Below are positions 25,683 through 33,770 of a stretch of 64,000 nt of DNA, piece after piece (the stretch's first letter is position 1; each line of letters opens with the position of its first letter). The notes below the pieces were generated by a model that was given only the letters and a program-made list of their open reading frames with translations, ran no database searches and was not told the origin of the DNA. The DNA comes from Mycoplasmatota bacterium (GTDB taxonomy: Bacteria; Bacillota_I; Bacilli_A; RF39; UBA660): positions 124,001-188,000 of the forward strand of contig JALFCF010000006.1 in assembly GCA_022771205.1 (NCBI GenBank), given 5' to 3'. The position numbers were made by a program, and so were the translations under genes.

Positions 25683-26282
25683 CTATATCAATGTAATTAA
25701 CCCAATTAGTAAGATAATCGCTATTATATTTAAAAACATTTCACTTTTCAACACATCTGGAAGTTTTTTCGCAAATTTAGATAATAGGTAATAGCAAAAA
25801 AAGCCTAACATACCACCACACAAATTTAAAATAATATCATCAATATCAAATACTCTCCCAATAATCATTTGAACAGTTTCAATAGAACAAGAAGCAATCA
25901 AAGTAAGAATTACAGGAAGCCAAGCCTTTTCACATTTTAAATAATAACTAATAAAAAAACCAAACGGTAAAAATAAAATCATATTACCAAGAACATTTTT
26001 CACAAATAATCGGCTTCCAAAATCATATCGAAAAATCTCCTTAAATGGAATAAAATTATTACTCGACCAACTTACTGTATCTTGAAAAGTAACAACTTGG
26101 AACAAACAAAGGACATAAATAATAAAACATAGCATTAATAAATCTTGATATAAAACAAATTTAGAATGATTTTTCAAAACATAAGCCACACGAAAAGAAA
26201 CAATAATAATTGTTGAAATAAGTACCATAGGCCAGGTAAAGTTAACAACCCCTTGAATTGTAGACGAAAGCGGTTCAAACAT
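25683..26282 (-). CDS. VanZ-like family membrane protein
   Basis: 199 residues with five or so membrane segments. The VanZ pattern is visible: VSWSSNNFIPFKEIFRYDFG, the conserved NMILFLPFGFFISYYLK, and FDIDDIILNLCGGMLGFFCYY. VanZ in vancomycin clusters gives low teicoplanin resistance, but chromosomal homologues are common and of unknown role. It lies between yqfD and ybeY, where phoH and pgpH normally stand, behind an AGGAGG ribosome-binding site placed over the yqfD stop. Confidence 0.85.
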   Translation of the reverse strand: MFEPLSSTIQGVVNFTWPMVLISTIIIVSFRVAYVLKNHSKFVLYQDLLMLCFIIYVLCLFQVVTFQDTVSWSSNNFIPFKEIFRYDFGSRLFVKNVLGNMILFLPFGFFISYYLKCEKAWLPVILTLIASCSIETVQMIIGRVFDIDDIILNLCGGMLGFFCYYLLSKFAKKLPDVLKSEMFLNIIAIILLIGLITLI

Positions 26283-26284
26283 GT

Positions 26285-27454
26285 CTACTCCTCCTCTTGT
26301 TGGTTCTCCTTCGTAATATCAATATTAGAAATATCAACAAAATCTGTAATATCCTCTTTTACTCTAAAGAACACTTCTACCTCTATTTTACTATCTTTTT
26401 CATACTTTTTCAAAATTTTTTTAGAAATAATCTCATCTTCTTCGGAAAGTTTATCAAGAAGTTTATTAGTTGCTAATTCATAAGCCATTGAGTCAATATT
26501 TTCTAAATTGTATTTCTTATCAACAACATCTGTTTCTAAATAAGTAGAAAATAAAAACCTGATTGGTAAAATTCTGGAAGCAAGAATAGCTATACTTTGT
26601 TTCCGATAACTTTTATAATGAGAAAACAAATGATAAGTAGAATCTAAAAATTCTATTTCTAACTGGCTCTTTTTATCACCAGTAACTTTTTCTTCATGAT
26701 AACGTTTAGGAATAGATAAATTAACTTGATACCAAACTTCTCCAAAAACTTTACCTATAGCACACCTTTTAGCGACAATATCTTCTTTATTATAAATAAG
26801 ACCACTAATAATAATATCTCCTTTTTTCACATAATCTAGCCTTTTTTTTATAACTTCCCCTTCTTCTGCCTGAATATCCAAAATCATAGCATCTTTTTTT
26901 GCTACAATATTTCTTGGAGAACATTCCTCTTTTTCTTTATTCTTCTTTCTTTCTTCTACATGTACAACATATTTAGTACCAACTTCCTCAATTTCAAGCC
27001 ATTCAATTTTCTCAGTTTCCTTTTTTAATATTTTTTGTACTATTTCCTCTTTTTCCTCATAACTTACTTTAAAATTAAATTTTTCAATTCCAAATTTTTT
27101 TAAATCCTGATAAATAATTGAACGAATTTCATAATTAGAATGAATAACTTCCACACTAAATATTAAATGACTAAGAAAAAATAAAATCATAAAAAAGAAA
27201 ATTAATCCAAACAAAAAAACAAAATATTTAGAAAATAAATATTGCAACTTCAAAAATCCATAACGATTTAAAACTATAATTTTATAACTGGTTTTTATAG
27301 CTGTAATTTTTTGATAATCTTTTTCGTTAATCTCTAAAATTAGACCAGTTGGTGATTCTTCCTTGTGATAAATAGAAATATGCATACTAATCAACAATGA
27401 AAGAAAATAAGAAGGATTTTTTCCTTTAATCAGAATACGATAATGGTTATTCAT
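26285..27454 (-). CDS. yqfD: Sporulation protein YqfD
   Basis: 389 residues. N-terminal domain of about 85 residues, a membrane segment at about 77-100 (FVFLFGLIFFFMILFFLSHLIFSV), then the family segment WLEIEEVGTKYVVHVEERK and a repeat-like extracytosolic region (GEVWYQVNLSIPKRYHEEK). YqfD is required at engulfment/later stages of sporulation in Bacillus. It overlaps yqfC by eight bases. Together with yqfC it argues that the genome comes from a sporulating lineage. Confidence 0.9.
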   Translation of the reverse strand: MNNHYRILIKGKNPSYFLSLLISMHISIYHKEESPTGLILEINEKDYQKITAIKTSYKIIVLNRYGFLKLQYLFSKYFVFLFGLIFFFMILFFLSHLIFSVEVIHSNYEIRSIIYQDLKKFGIEKFNFKVSYEEKEEIVQKILKKETEKIEWLEIEEVGTKYVVHVEERKKNKEKEECSPRNIVAKKDAMILDIQAEEGEVIKKRLDYVKKGDIIISGLIYNKEDIVAKRCAIGKVFGEVWYQVNLSIPKRYHEEKVTGDKKSQLEIEFLDSTYHLFSHYKSYRKQSIAILASRILPIRFLFSTYLETDVVDKKYNLENIDSMAYELATNKLLDKLSEEDEIISKKILKKYEKDSKIEVEVFFRVKEDITDFVDISNIDITKENQQEEE

Positions 27455-27686
27455 AAAACACCTCTATCCCTTCTACTTCACCACCAATTAAAACCTCATC
27501 TTCTAATAGCCGTTGCAATACAAATTTTTTTCCCTTAACAACCAACCTTCCATAAGAAGTCAAAAAAGAGATACGAGTTTCTTCCAAAGATAAAATCTTA
27601 GAGAAATTAACTGCAAAAAAACGATGTTCCAACAACGTAAGACGAAATTCTTGATCTAAAATATAATCTTTTACTCTGGATAACAT
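27447..27686 (-). CDS. yqfC: Sporulation protein YqfC
   Basis: The start is set at ATG 27686, where AGGTGAT lies 3-8 bases upstream. A longer frame reaches to 27767 but lacks a site and crosses the yqeY terminator. The 79-aa product (MLSRVKDYILDQEFRLTLLE, then RLVVKGKKFVLQRLLEDEVLIGG) is a YabP/YqfC family protein. It precedes yqfD, as in Bacillus. Confidence 0.88.
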   Translation of the reverse strand: MLSRVKDYILDQEFRLTLLEHRFFAVNFSKILSLEETRISFLTSYGRLVVKGKKFVLQRLLEDEVLIGGEVEGIEVFYE

Positions 27687-27709
27687 ACTATCACCTAATA
27701 AAAGATATG

Positions 27710-27736
27710 AAAAAAAAAGACTTTTTAGTCTTTTAT
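27710..27736 (-). terminator. Terminator of yqeY
   Basis: AAAAGACT-AAAA-AGTCTTTT followed by TTTTTC on the minus strand, directly after the yqeY stop. It separates yqeY from the yqfC operon. Confidence 0.85.
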
Positions 27737-27738
27737 TA

Positions 27739-28176
27739 TTATTGTAATTTAGCCTTAATAATTTCACTAACTTCTTTCATATCAGCACGGCCTTTCAACT
27801 TTGGTTGTACTTCTTTCATTATTTTACCCATATCACGTGGACCTTCTGGATTTACTATTTGAAAAGCTTCATCTATAATAGAAACAATTTCTTCTTCTGA
27901 TAATTGAGCAGGTAAATAGCTTTGTAAAATTTCAAGTTCAGCCTGTGTTTTTTGAATTAAATCATCTCTGCCACCTTTTTCAAACTCAACAATAGAATCT
28001 TTTCTTTGTTTAATTCCACGATTCACAACCTCAATCAACAAATCATCATTAATTTCACGTTTTTTATCAATATGTTCTTTATCCAAATCACCTTTAATCA
28101 TACGAATTGTAGTTAAACGATCCTTATCTTTTGCCTTCATGGCAGCAATCATATCTTGTTTTAATTTTTCTACCAT
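27739..28176 (-). CDS. yqeY: GatB/YqeY domain protein
   Basis: 145 residues: KQDMIAAMKAKDKDRLTTIRM, KQRKDSIVEFEKGGRDDLIQK, EILQSYLPAQLSEEEIVSII and a C-terminal GRADMKEVSEIIKAKL, which is the YqeY family resembling the tail domain of the GatB amidotransferase subunit. Its role is not firmly established. Position after rpsU is conserved in Bacillota, here with one gene between. Confidence 0.95.
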   Translation of the reverse strand: MVEKLKQDMIAAMKAKDKDRLTTIRMIKGDLDKEHIDKKREINDDLLIEVVNRGIKQRKDSIVEFEKGGRDDLIQKTQAELEILQSYLPAQLSEEEIVSIIDEAFQIVNPEGPRDMGKIMKEVQPKLKGRADMKEVSEIIKAKLQ

Positions 28177-28228
28177 ATTTTCATCTCCTTAATCTTATTA
28201 TAATCAATTATAAAAATTTTGCCAAATA

Positions 28229-29146
28229 TTACATTAAAATTCTCTTCACTAAACCACGGGCTTTATCCCTATTAGCATAAAAATTATTACTCGGTGAAAA
28301 AAACATCTGATCCAAAGTGTTAGACAATTCATCAAATGTTCCTTGGGAAGACTTCCTATCTACTTCTTCTCTAATAAAAGAAACTTCACCATTTAATCTT
28401 CCTTGTTTAAATACATGATGTAACCTATCATCTTCATATATTGGAAGAATGATTGGAACAAAATCTGGATAACCTTTAGGACGCATTGGAAATTTTACTG
28501 CATAAGATACATTTTCTAGTGCTGATGATATCACTGGATCATAAATTTTAAATCTACTAAAATTTATAATTTCTTTCACAATTTCATTAGTCTGTAAAAC
28601 ATTAATAGATTCTTCAATTATACAATTCTTTTTATTTCCATTCAAACCAAGAAGATATAATCCAGTTCTCAAATAATTTTTTCCATTCATTTCTAAAAAA
28701 GCATTCTTAACAGAATTAACTATATGATTTACTTCATGACAAGTTATTACCAATGTGTCTAATGATAACGGATGATCGGACGTACTAACAAACAAATCAT
28801 ACATTCTTTTATAATTACCATTAGAATCAACCAGTACTTGTGGTGTAACAAAAGCTTTAGCAACTTTTTTGATAGCTTCCAAATCCTTATTTGAAACATC
28901 ATGATAATTTTTCTCTATAATTTCTTCTACTGATAAATTAGAAATATGAAAATTCATCAATTTAAAAGCTTCATAAATAACAGTAACATTATCAAGTCCA
29001 TAATAAGAAAGCATACCAGCAAATATTAAATATTGTTTGCTTTTTTCCTTTAAACCATAATGCACTCCTTTTTCTCTTTCTACTTGATCAACTAATATTT
29101 TACTATAATCCAACACTTGATTAACCATTTCTTCACTTTGAAACAT
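28229..29146 (-). CDS. Uncharacterised HExxH-motif (zincin-like) protein
   Basis: 305 residues, no signal peptide. LVITCHEVNHIVNSVKNAF (about 155-175) contains H-E-x-x-H, the zinc-binding core of zincin metallopeptidases. A conserved-looking Glu follows about 35 residues later in KNCIIEESINVLQTNEIV and could be the third ligand. The rest is helical. I do not recognise the family. It sits between rpsU and yqeY, an unusual place in an otherwise conserved block, with a GGGGAG ribosome-binding site. A second HExxH protein of unrelated sequence is at 47494. Confidence 0.75.
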   Translation of the reverse strand: MFQSEEMVNQVLDYSKILVDQVEREKGVHYGLKEKSKQYLIFAGMLSYYGLDNVTVIYEAFKLMNFHISNLSVEEIIEKNYHDVSNKDLEAIKKVAKAFVTPQVLVDSNGNYKRMYDLFVSTSDHPLSLDTLVITCHEVNHIVNSVKNAFLEMNGKNYLRTGLYLLGLNGNKKNCIIEESINVLQTNEIVKEIINFSRFKIYDPVISSALENVSYAVKFPMRPKGYPDFVPIILPIYEDDRLHHVFKQGRLNGEVSFIREEVDRKSSQGTFDELSNTLDQMFFSPSNNFYANRDKARGLVKRILM

Positions 29147-29200
29147 CTAATCTCCCCTCCTTAGTAGGCATATTATAAACCAAATAATTAAAAAAAGCAA

Positions 29201-29223
29201 AAAAAAAGAAACCTTAGTCTCTA
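29201..29223 (-). terminator. Terminator of rpsU
   Basis: AGAGAC-TAAG-GTTTCT (one G-T pair) followed by TTTTTTT on the minus strand, starting over the rpsU stop. Confidence 0.7.
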
Positions 29224-29414
29224 TTGTCTTTACGATTTCTTTTCTTTGAATTTTTAATTCCTTCTTTTTTAGCTGCTCTTCTAGCTACTCCTGGTTTAAT
29301 ATAAGATTCACGTTTTTTGCACTCTGAAGGGACACCGTCTCTAGCTACTTTTTGTTTGAATTTTCTTAGTGCTAAATCCAAATTACCATTTTTTACAGTT
29401 ACTTGTGTTGCCAT
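29214..29414 (-). CDS. rpsU: Ribosomal protein S21
   Basis: 66 residues starting at ATG 29414 behind GGGAGGG. It contains GNLDLALRKFKQKVARDGVP, KKRESYIKPGVARRAAKKEG and a basic tail. Identification is clear. It opens the conserved rpsU-yqeY region and has a strong promoter at 29448-29476. Confidence 0.95.
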   Translation of the reverse strand: MATQVTVKNGNLDLALRKFKQKVARDGVPSECKKRESYIKPGVARRAAKKEGIKNSKKRNRKDNRD

Positions 29415-29447
29415 CAATTATCCCTCCCTTCGCTTTAACTACAATGA

Positions 29448-29476
29448 ATTATATCAAACCTTTCCTTATATTTCAA
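29448..29476 (-). promoter_or_regulatory. rpsU promoter
   Basis: -35 TTGAAA (complement of 29471-29476), 17-base spacer, -10 TATAAT (29448-29453). The gap above it to 29569 holds a hairpin TTACAATA-loop-TATTGTAA near 29501-29525 without a T-run on the minus strand. Confidence 0.8.
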
Positions 29477-29569
29477 CATTTTTTGTAAACTTTTTTACAA
29501 TAAGGTCTAAATATTGTAATAAATTAGCCCTAAAAATACTTATTTGCTACAAATAAAGCAGAAAAATTA

Positions 29570-29740
29570 TTACTTTAATGGGCACAAATTATCCTCACTT
29601 ACTCTTCTAATAGAACTTCCAAGACTCCTACCAGCATCCATTAATAATTTAATAATATTAGTAAAAGCATTGATTACAGTACCAGAAATACTATCTCCTC
29701 CAACAACAAAATCTAATTCACAGTTATCAACTTTTTTCAT
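29570..29740 (-). CDS. Double-glycine leader peptide B (bacteriocin or signal precursor)
   Basis: A 56-codon frame, starting MKKVDNCELDFVVGG, which is a 15-residue leader with the E-L-D-x-V-x-G-G pattern cleaved by C39 peptidases. The predicted 41-residue core is DSISGTVINAF then an amphipathic stretch NIIKLLMDAGRSLG, with a basic RR and a single Cys near the end (NLCPLK). Its ATG overlaps the TGA of peptide A (ATGA), with no strong ribosome-binding site of its own, so coupled translation at a fixed ratio is likely. It lies just downstream of a C39-type exporter. Assignment as a bacteriocin is inferred; a pheromone is possible. Confidence 0.82.
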   Translation of the reverse strand: MKKVDNCELDFVVGGDSISGTVINAFTNIIKLLMDAGRSLGSSIRRVSEDNLCPLK

Positions 29741-29877
29741 TTATGACAAGGGTTAGGGCTAGTAATACCATCAAAAACTCCAGCAAGAAAAACTACTACT
29801 GCCGCAATTCCTACTATAACCCACCCAGATACACCTCCTCTCACTTTATCCAATTCCAAATAATTAACACTTTGCAT
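29737..29877 (-). CDS. Double-glycine leader peptide A (bacteriocin or signal precursor)
   Basis: A 46-codon frame directly following the accessory gene (TGA then ATG, no gap), with GGGGAGGAG as ribosome-binding site. It starts MQSVNYLELDKVRGG, a textbook double-glycine leader of 15 residues. The 31-residue core starts VSGWVIVGIAAVVVFLAGVF, strongly hydrophobic with a small-residue pattern, and ends in S-P-N-P-C-H-K with one Cys. The leader matches that of peptide B in length and key positions, so both are likely substrates of the same exporter. A hydrophobic peptide paired with an amphipathic one is the usual makeup of two-peptide class II bacteriocins. Confidence 0.85.
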   Translation of the reverse strand: MQSVNYLELDKVRGGVSGWVIVGIAAVVVFLAGVFDGITSPNPCHK

Positions 29878-30273
29878 TCAATCTCCTCCCCACATATCAA
29901 AAAAAACAGACAAAAAAGACACTTTCTCATGTAACAAACCAATAGAAATAGAACTATTGATAGAATATCCTTTAGTAGAAATTGATAAAAACACTTGATA
30001 TTTCTTTTTATCAATAATGAGTTTACGATCCACAGAAAATTTGACTTTTTTACCATTAATCAAAAGAATCTGATTATGATAAAGCCATTTTAATTGCTCA
30101 TTAGACACAAACACCATTACTTGATTTCTAGATGACACTAATCCTGTTATCATTTGATATTTTCGGATATTAGAAGTAGAAAAACTATAAATAAATATTC
30201 CAACAAACAAAAAAGCAAAAAGAAAGAATAAAATCCAAATAGAACAAAAAGATTCATAACTTTTAGAATTCAT
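29878..30273 (-). CDS. Short accessory membrane protein of peptide exporter
   Basis: 131 residues: a short cytosolic start, one membrane segment at about 10-32 (IWILFFLFAFLFVGIFIYSF) and about 95 outside residues of beta character (QVMVFVSNEQLKWLYHNQ, KVKFSVDRKLIIDKKKYQVF). Its place, overlapping the exporter gene end by 11 bases and preceding the peptides, is that of an HlyD-like accessory protein. It is far shorter than the usual 400-500 residues and lacks the coiled-coil hairpin. It could be a minimal adaptor or an immunity protein. Confidence 0.7.
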   Translation of the reverse strand: MNSKSYESFCSIWILFFLFAFLFVGIFIYSFSTSNIRKYQMITGLVSSRNQVMVFVSNEQLKWLYHNQILLINGKKVKFSVDRKLIIDKKKYQVFLSISTKGYSINSSISIGLLHEKVSFLSVFFDMWGGD

Positions 30274-32335
30274 TGAGCAATCCTTTCTCTAAACGATATT
30301 TCTTATCATACAATTCCAAATGTTGTAGTCTGTGGCTAATAACTATTATAGTTTTCCCATCTAAATAAGAAAAAATATTTTTGAGAATAATTTTTTCCTG
30401 TTCCATATCAATCTGATGAAAGGCTTCATCAAAAATATAAATATCACTATTTTTAATCAAGGCTCTAGCAAGTAATATTTTTTGTCTCTCACCACTACTA
30501 AAATTAAACCCATTCTCCTCAACTATACTATGATACCCCAAAGGAAGTTTTTCAATTAAATCATCTAATAATATTAATCTACAAATCTCCTTAACTTTTT
30601 CTTTATCCACATCTCGATTTAAAATTATATTATATAAGAGAGTATTAGAAAACAGCAATTCTTCTCCAGTAACATAGGATATTCTTTGACGTAAAACATC
30701 TAAATGTATATGATTAATGTCAAAATCACCAATTTTTACCATACCATATGGTACATCTAAATACCTCATAAGTATTTTAACCAAACTGCTTTTTCCGCTA
30801 CCAGACTTACCAGTCAAAAGAACTTTCTGTCCAGAATATATAACAAAAGAAAAATCTGAAAACAAATTTCTGCTAGAATAAGAAAAAGAAAGATGTGAAA
30901 ATACAATATTACCAGATAATTGCATAAATTGATAATAACTACCACCATCAAAGTTTTCTCTAGATAAAGAAAATAAATCTTGAACTCTAGAAATCAATAG
31001 AGGTATCTGATAGCTCTCAAATAAAAAAGAAAAAAATTCATCACAATATTTTGTTAAATAATTAAAAATATACTGACAAACAAAGAACTCCCCAATAGTT
31101 AAATGATTATAAATTAACATATATGAACCAATAATATAAAAAGTAATTAAGATAACATAAAATAGAATTTGTTTAACATGATTTTCTAATAATAAGACTT
31201 TTTCTAAATTATAATTTTTAACTAAAAAGTTATCATACTCATTATGAAACTGCTCTAAAAATAAATATTCCAAATGTAGCCCTTTTACAGTATCAACATT
31301 CTGAAAAGTTTCCACTAATAAAGACTGAATAAAATCCCATTTAGATAAAATCTTTTTTTGACGTTTCTTTTTTATTTTAAATAAAGAAAAACTAAAACAT
31401 AAAGAAAGAAAAATATAACAAAAGAGTAAAACTACAAACAACCAATGGACTTTAAAAAGTAGCCATAAAAATACAACGAAAAAGAAAAATTTAATAATAA
31501 ATGAAGAAAATAATCGTAAAATAAAATTTTTGACTTTTATAACATCTTGTAAACGTTCTAGTACTTCTCCTAAAGTTCTATTCTTAAAAAATAAATACGG
31601 AAGTAGAAGAATTTGCTTATAAACATAAAAAATTAATTCTTTATCAAAAATTAAACTAATTTTAGTCAAAAGAAAGTTTTTTAAATAATTAAAGCATAAT
31701 AAATTTAAGTAAAATAAAGAAAGAAAAAAACTAAATTTCAATGCAAATGAAAAAACTGAATAAGTAATTGCATAATCAAATAAATATTGAAAATGAAAAG
31801 CGATAATTAATTCACACCATAAACAAATAATTGAACTAACTAAAACTAGAAAAAAGTATAATTTATAACATTTACAAAAATGTCTAATAAATAAAGACAA
31901 GGTCTTCTTTTCATAAAAAACAGGTAACGTTTTTATTGGAGTTAAATATAGAAAATAACCACTAGACAACATAATAAATTCAGAAAAAGGCAAAATCACT
32001 TTTCCTTTAGCAGGATCCATCAATACAATTTCTCTTTTATTTACATCCAATTCATATATTACAACAAAATGCTGATACTTTTTCTGATAAATGATATGTG
32101 CAATACACGGAAGTCGAGAATGATCTAAAAAAGAGATTTCTCCTTTTACACCTTCACAAGAAAAACCCAAAAAAGTGGCGGCTTCTAATAATTGATAAAA
32201 AGAAACTCCTGTTTTAGTAGTGCCTGTTAACTCACGTAAATATTCTTTCGATACATCTCCCCCGTAATATCGAATGATAGAAAGTAAACAACAAACACCA
32301 CAATCTTTATTACCATCTTGTAATGCTACCTTCAA
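30263..32335 (-). CDS. C39-peptidase ABC exporter for double-glycine peptides
   Basis: The start is placed at TTG 32335, which gives MKVALQDGNKDCGVCCLLSI, the normal C39 N-terminus; an upstream ATG at 32398 would add 21 atypical residues. Peptidase: Cys in D-C-G-V-C-C, His in YQHFVVIYEL, Asp in LMDPAKG. About six membrane helices follow (about 145-400). The ATPase has Walker A LLTGKSGSGKSSLV, signature FSSGERQKILLARAL, Walker B IYIFDEAFHQID and switch VISHRLQHL. It should cleave at GG and export peptides A and B encoded downstream in the same operon. All three peptidase residues are kept. Confidence 0.92.
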   Translation of the reverse strand: MKVALQDGNKDCGVCCLLSIIRYYGGDVSKEYLRELTGTTKTGVSFYQLLEAATFLGFSCEGVKGEISFLDHSRLPCIAHIIYQKKYQHFVVIYELDVNKREIVLMDPAKGKVILPFSEFIMLSSGYFLYLTPIKTLPVFYEKKTLSLFIRHFCKCYKLYFFLVLVSSIICLWCELIIAFHFQYLFDYAITYSVFSFALKFSFFLSLFYLNLLCFNYLKNFLLTKISLIFDKELIFYVYKQILLLPYLFFKNRTLGEVLERLQDVIKVKNFILRLFSSFIIKFFFFVVFLWLLFKVHWLFVVLLFCYIFLSLCFSFSLFKIKKKRQKKILSKWDFIQSLLVETFQNVDTVKGLHLEYLFLEQFHNEYDNFLVKNYNLEKVLLLENHVKQILFYVILITFYIIGSYMLIYNHLTIGEFFVCQYIFNYLTKYCDEFFSFLFESYQIPLLISRVQDLFSLSRENFDGGSYYQFMQLSGNIVFSHLSFSYSSRNLFSDFSFVIYSGQKVLLTGKSGSGKSSLVKILMRYLDVPYGMVKIGDFDINHIHLDVLRQRISYVTGEELLFSNTLLYNIILNRDVDKEKVKEICRLILLDDLIEKLPLGYHSIVEENGFNFSSGERQKILLARALIKNSDIYIFDEAFHQIDMEQEKIILKNIFSYLDGKTIIVISHRLQHLELYDKKYRLEKGLLNEF

Positions 32336-32437
32336 TAATTCTTCCACCTCCACTTTTATTATTAGAGAACTAGCAGACATTCTTGGTAAAATTGACAAAA
32401 AAATAAATTTTTTTTATACTGAAAGAAAGGATGACCA

Positions 32438-33007
32438 ATGATGAAAGAAGAAAAAAAACAAATTACAGAAGAAGAATATCAAGAAATACTAAGGCGTCTA
32501 AATGAAATAGAAGCAATAAAAGAAAGCTTAAAATTAGCAGTAAAAGTTCAAAAATATAAAGCACATTTTCCACTTGCAGGGAATTTTGAAGAATTACTAA
32601 TTAATTTAACTAGAAATAATCACGAGATTGATGCAAAACTCAATTTAGTAATTAAACAATTCTTAAATAGCATAACTGCCAACAAAGAAATAAAAAAGGA
32701 AATTGGTATGATTATTACTACCCAACGAGAAATGTTAGAAGCAAAAAAGGAAGTACAAGTTACTGAAATGCCAGCCGAATTTGCATCTATCACTGCTCAT
32801 TATCCAGGTTTTCAACAACTATATACAACAATACAAGATGAAATAAACAAAAAACACGCAAATAACTACCTAATAGAAAAAGTAGAAATTTTACAAAGTC
32901 AATTTGATACACTACTAGGCAAAAAAATACAATATGAAAAACAAAATAAAGGAAAAACTACACAAAAAAGAAAAATATTTTCCTTTATCAAGCAAAAAAA
33001 AGAATGA
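32438..33007 (+). CDS. Hypothetical coiled-coil protein
   Basis: 189 residues, Lys/Glu/Gln-rich, predicted mostly helical with likely coiled coil (ITEEEYQEILRRLNEIEAIK, EINKKHANNYLIEKVEILQS) and a basic tail. It has a GAAAGGATG ribosome-binding site and overlaps the HD-domain gene downstream by four bases (ATGA). Divergent from the exporter operon, sharing a 102-base intergenic gap. No family recognised. A link to the peptide cassette is possible only by position. Confidence 0.7.
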   Translation: MMKEEKKQITEEEYQEILRRLNEIEAIKESLKLAVKVQKYKAHFPLAGNFEELLINLTRNNHEIDAKLNLVIKQFLNSITANKEIKKEIGMIITTQREMLEAKKEVQVTEMPAEFASITAHYPGFQQLYTTIQDEINKKHANNYLIEKVEILQSQFDTLLGKKIQYEKQNKGKTTQKRKIFSFIKQKKE

Positions 33008-33750
33008 AAGGATTGAATAAATTGAAAATTAAAAGTGAAAATCAACAACTGTTAAACAACATATTAAATAAATTTAAATTAAGTGAAGAGGAAAAAAAAG
33101 AATTTTTAGAAATTGCTATTCCCATTGTGAAACACGAAGAATTTCAAAAAAGAATGAATTCAGATATCTTTCCTCATCATGCAAAAGTAAGTCTTGGAGA
33201 GCATATACTTAGTGATGCTATTCTAACCTATAAATTAGCAAAAAAAAAGAAATGGAAAAAAGAAAATCGAGAAAGAGCCATAAGAATAGCCTTATTTCAT
33301 GATTTATACGAACTTCCTTGGCAAAATAACGACTATAAGAAAAATTTTTTTAATAAACATGGTTTCACCCACCCAATAGAAGCTGCAATCAATGCAGCTA
33401 CATGGTACCCAGAATTATTTAAAGAAGAAGTAGAAAGAGAAATTATATTAGATGGAATTATTCATCACATGTTTCCTTTCCCCGTACGTGCTTTAAATGA
33501 AAAAGATGCTGAGCTACATAATCAAGAAAAATTCGAAAAATTACCAACACATATAAAGAAAAATATTATAAACTCTAGTAAAAGAAAAAGAATAAAAGCA
33601 GTAGCCTTTTCTAGAAGCAGATATAAAGAAGGAAGAATAGTAAGTAAAGCCGATAAAAAAGTTGCAATTGGAAAAGAATTAAAATCTTTCCATGCACTAT
33701 TAGCCTGTATTACTGGACATAATTCAAAATTACAAAAAAAAGACAAATAA
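33004..33750 (+). CDS. HD-domain hydrolase
   Basis: 248 residues. HD superfamily pattern: SLGEHILSDAILTYKLA (first His), ALFHDLYELPW (the H-D pair), GFTHPIEAAINAATW, DGIIHHMFPFPVRALNEKD and a late Asp in SKADKKVAIGK. Such proteins are metal-dependent phosphohydrolases; the substrate is not readable. It is co-transcribed with the coiled-coil gene upstream and ends at a bidirectional terminator. Confidence 0.85.
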   Translation: MKGLNKLKIKSENQQLLNNILNKFKLSEEEKKEFLEIAIPIVKHEEFQKRMNSDIFPHHAKVSLGEHILSDAILTYKLAKKKKWKKENRERAIRIALFHDLYELPWQNNDYKKNFFNKHGFTHPIEAAINAATWYPELFKEEVEREIILDGIIHHMFPFPVRALNEKDAELHNQEKFEKLPTHIKKNIINSSKRKRIKAVAFSRSRYKEGRIVSKADKKVAIGKELKSFHALLACITGHNSKLQKKDK

Positions 33751-33770
33751 ATATTAAATTGTCTTTTTTT
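33734..33770. terminator. Bidirectional terminator
   Basis: AAAAGACAA, a 12-base loop and TTGTCTTTTTTT between convergent genes (HD hydrolase on plus, tRNA-binding protein on minus). T-runs exist on both strands. Confidence 0.85.

Noticed and set aside
27687-27767. N-terminal extension of YqfC
   Set aside because: It crosses the yqeY terminator and has no ribosome-binding site; ATG 27686 does.
29544-29934. Two plus-strand ORFs of 63 and 70 codons
   Set aside because: They lie opposite the two leader-peptide genes, have no ribosome-binding sites and encode nothing recognisable.
29841-30056. 71-codon minus-strand frame
   Set aside because: Out-of-frame shadow over the accessory gene and peptide A.
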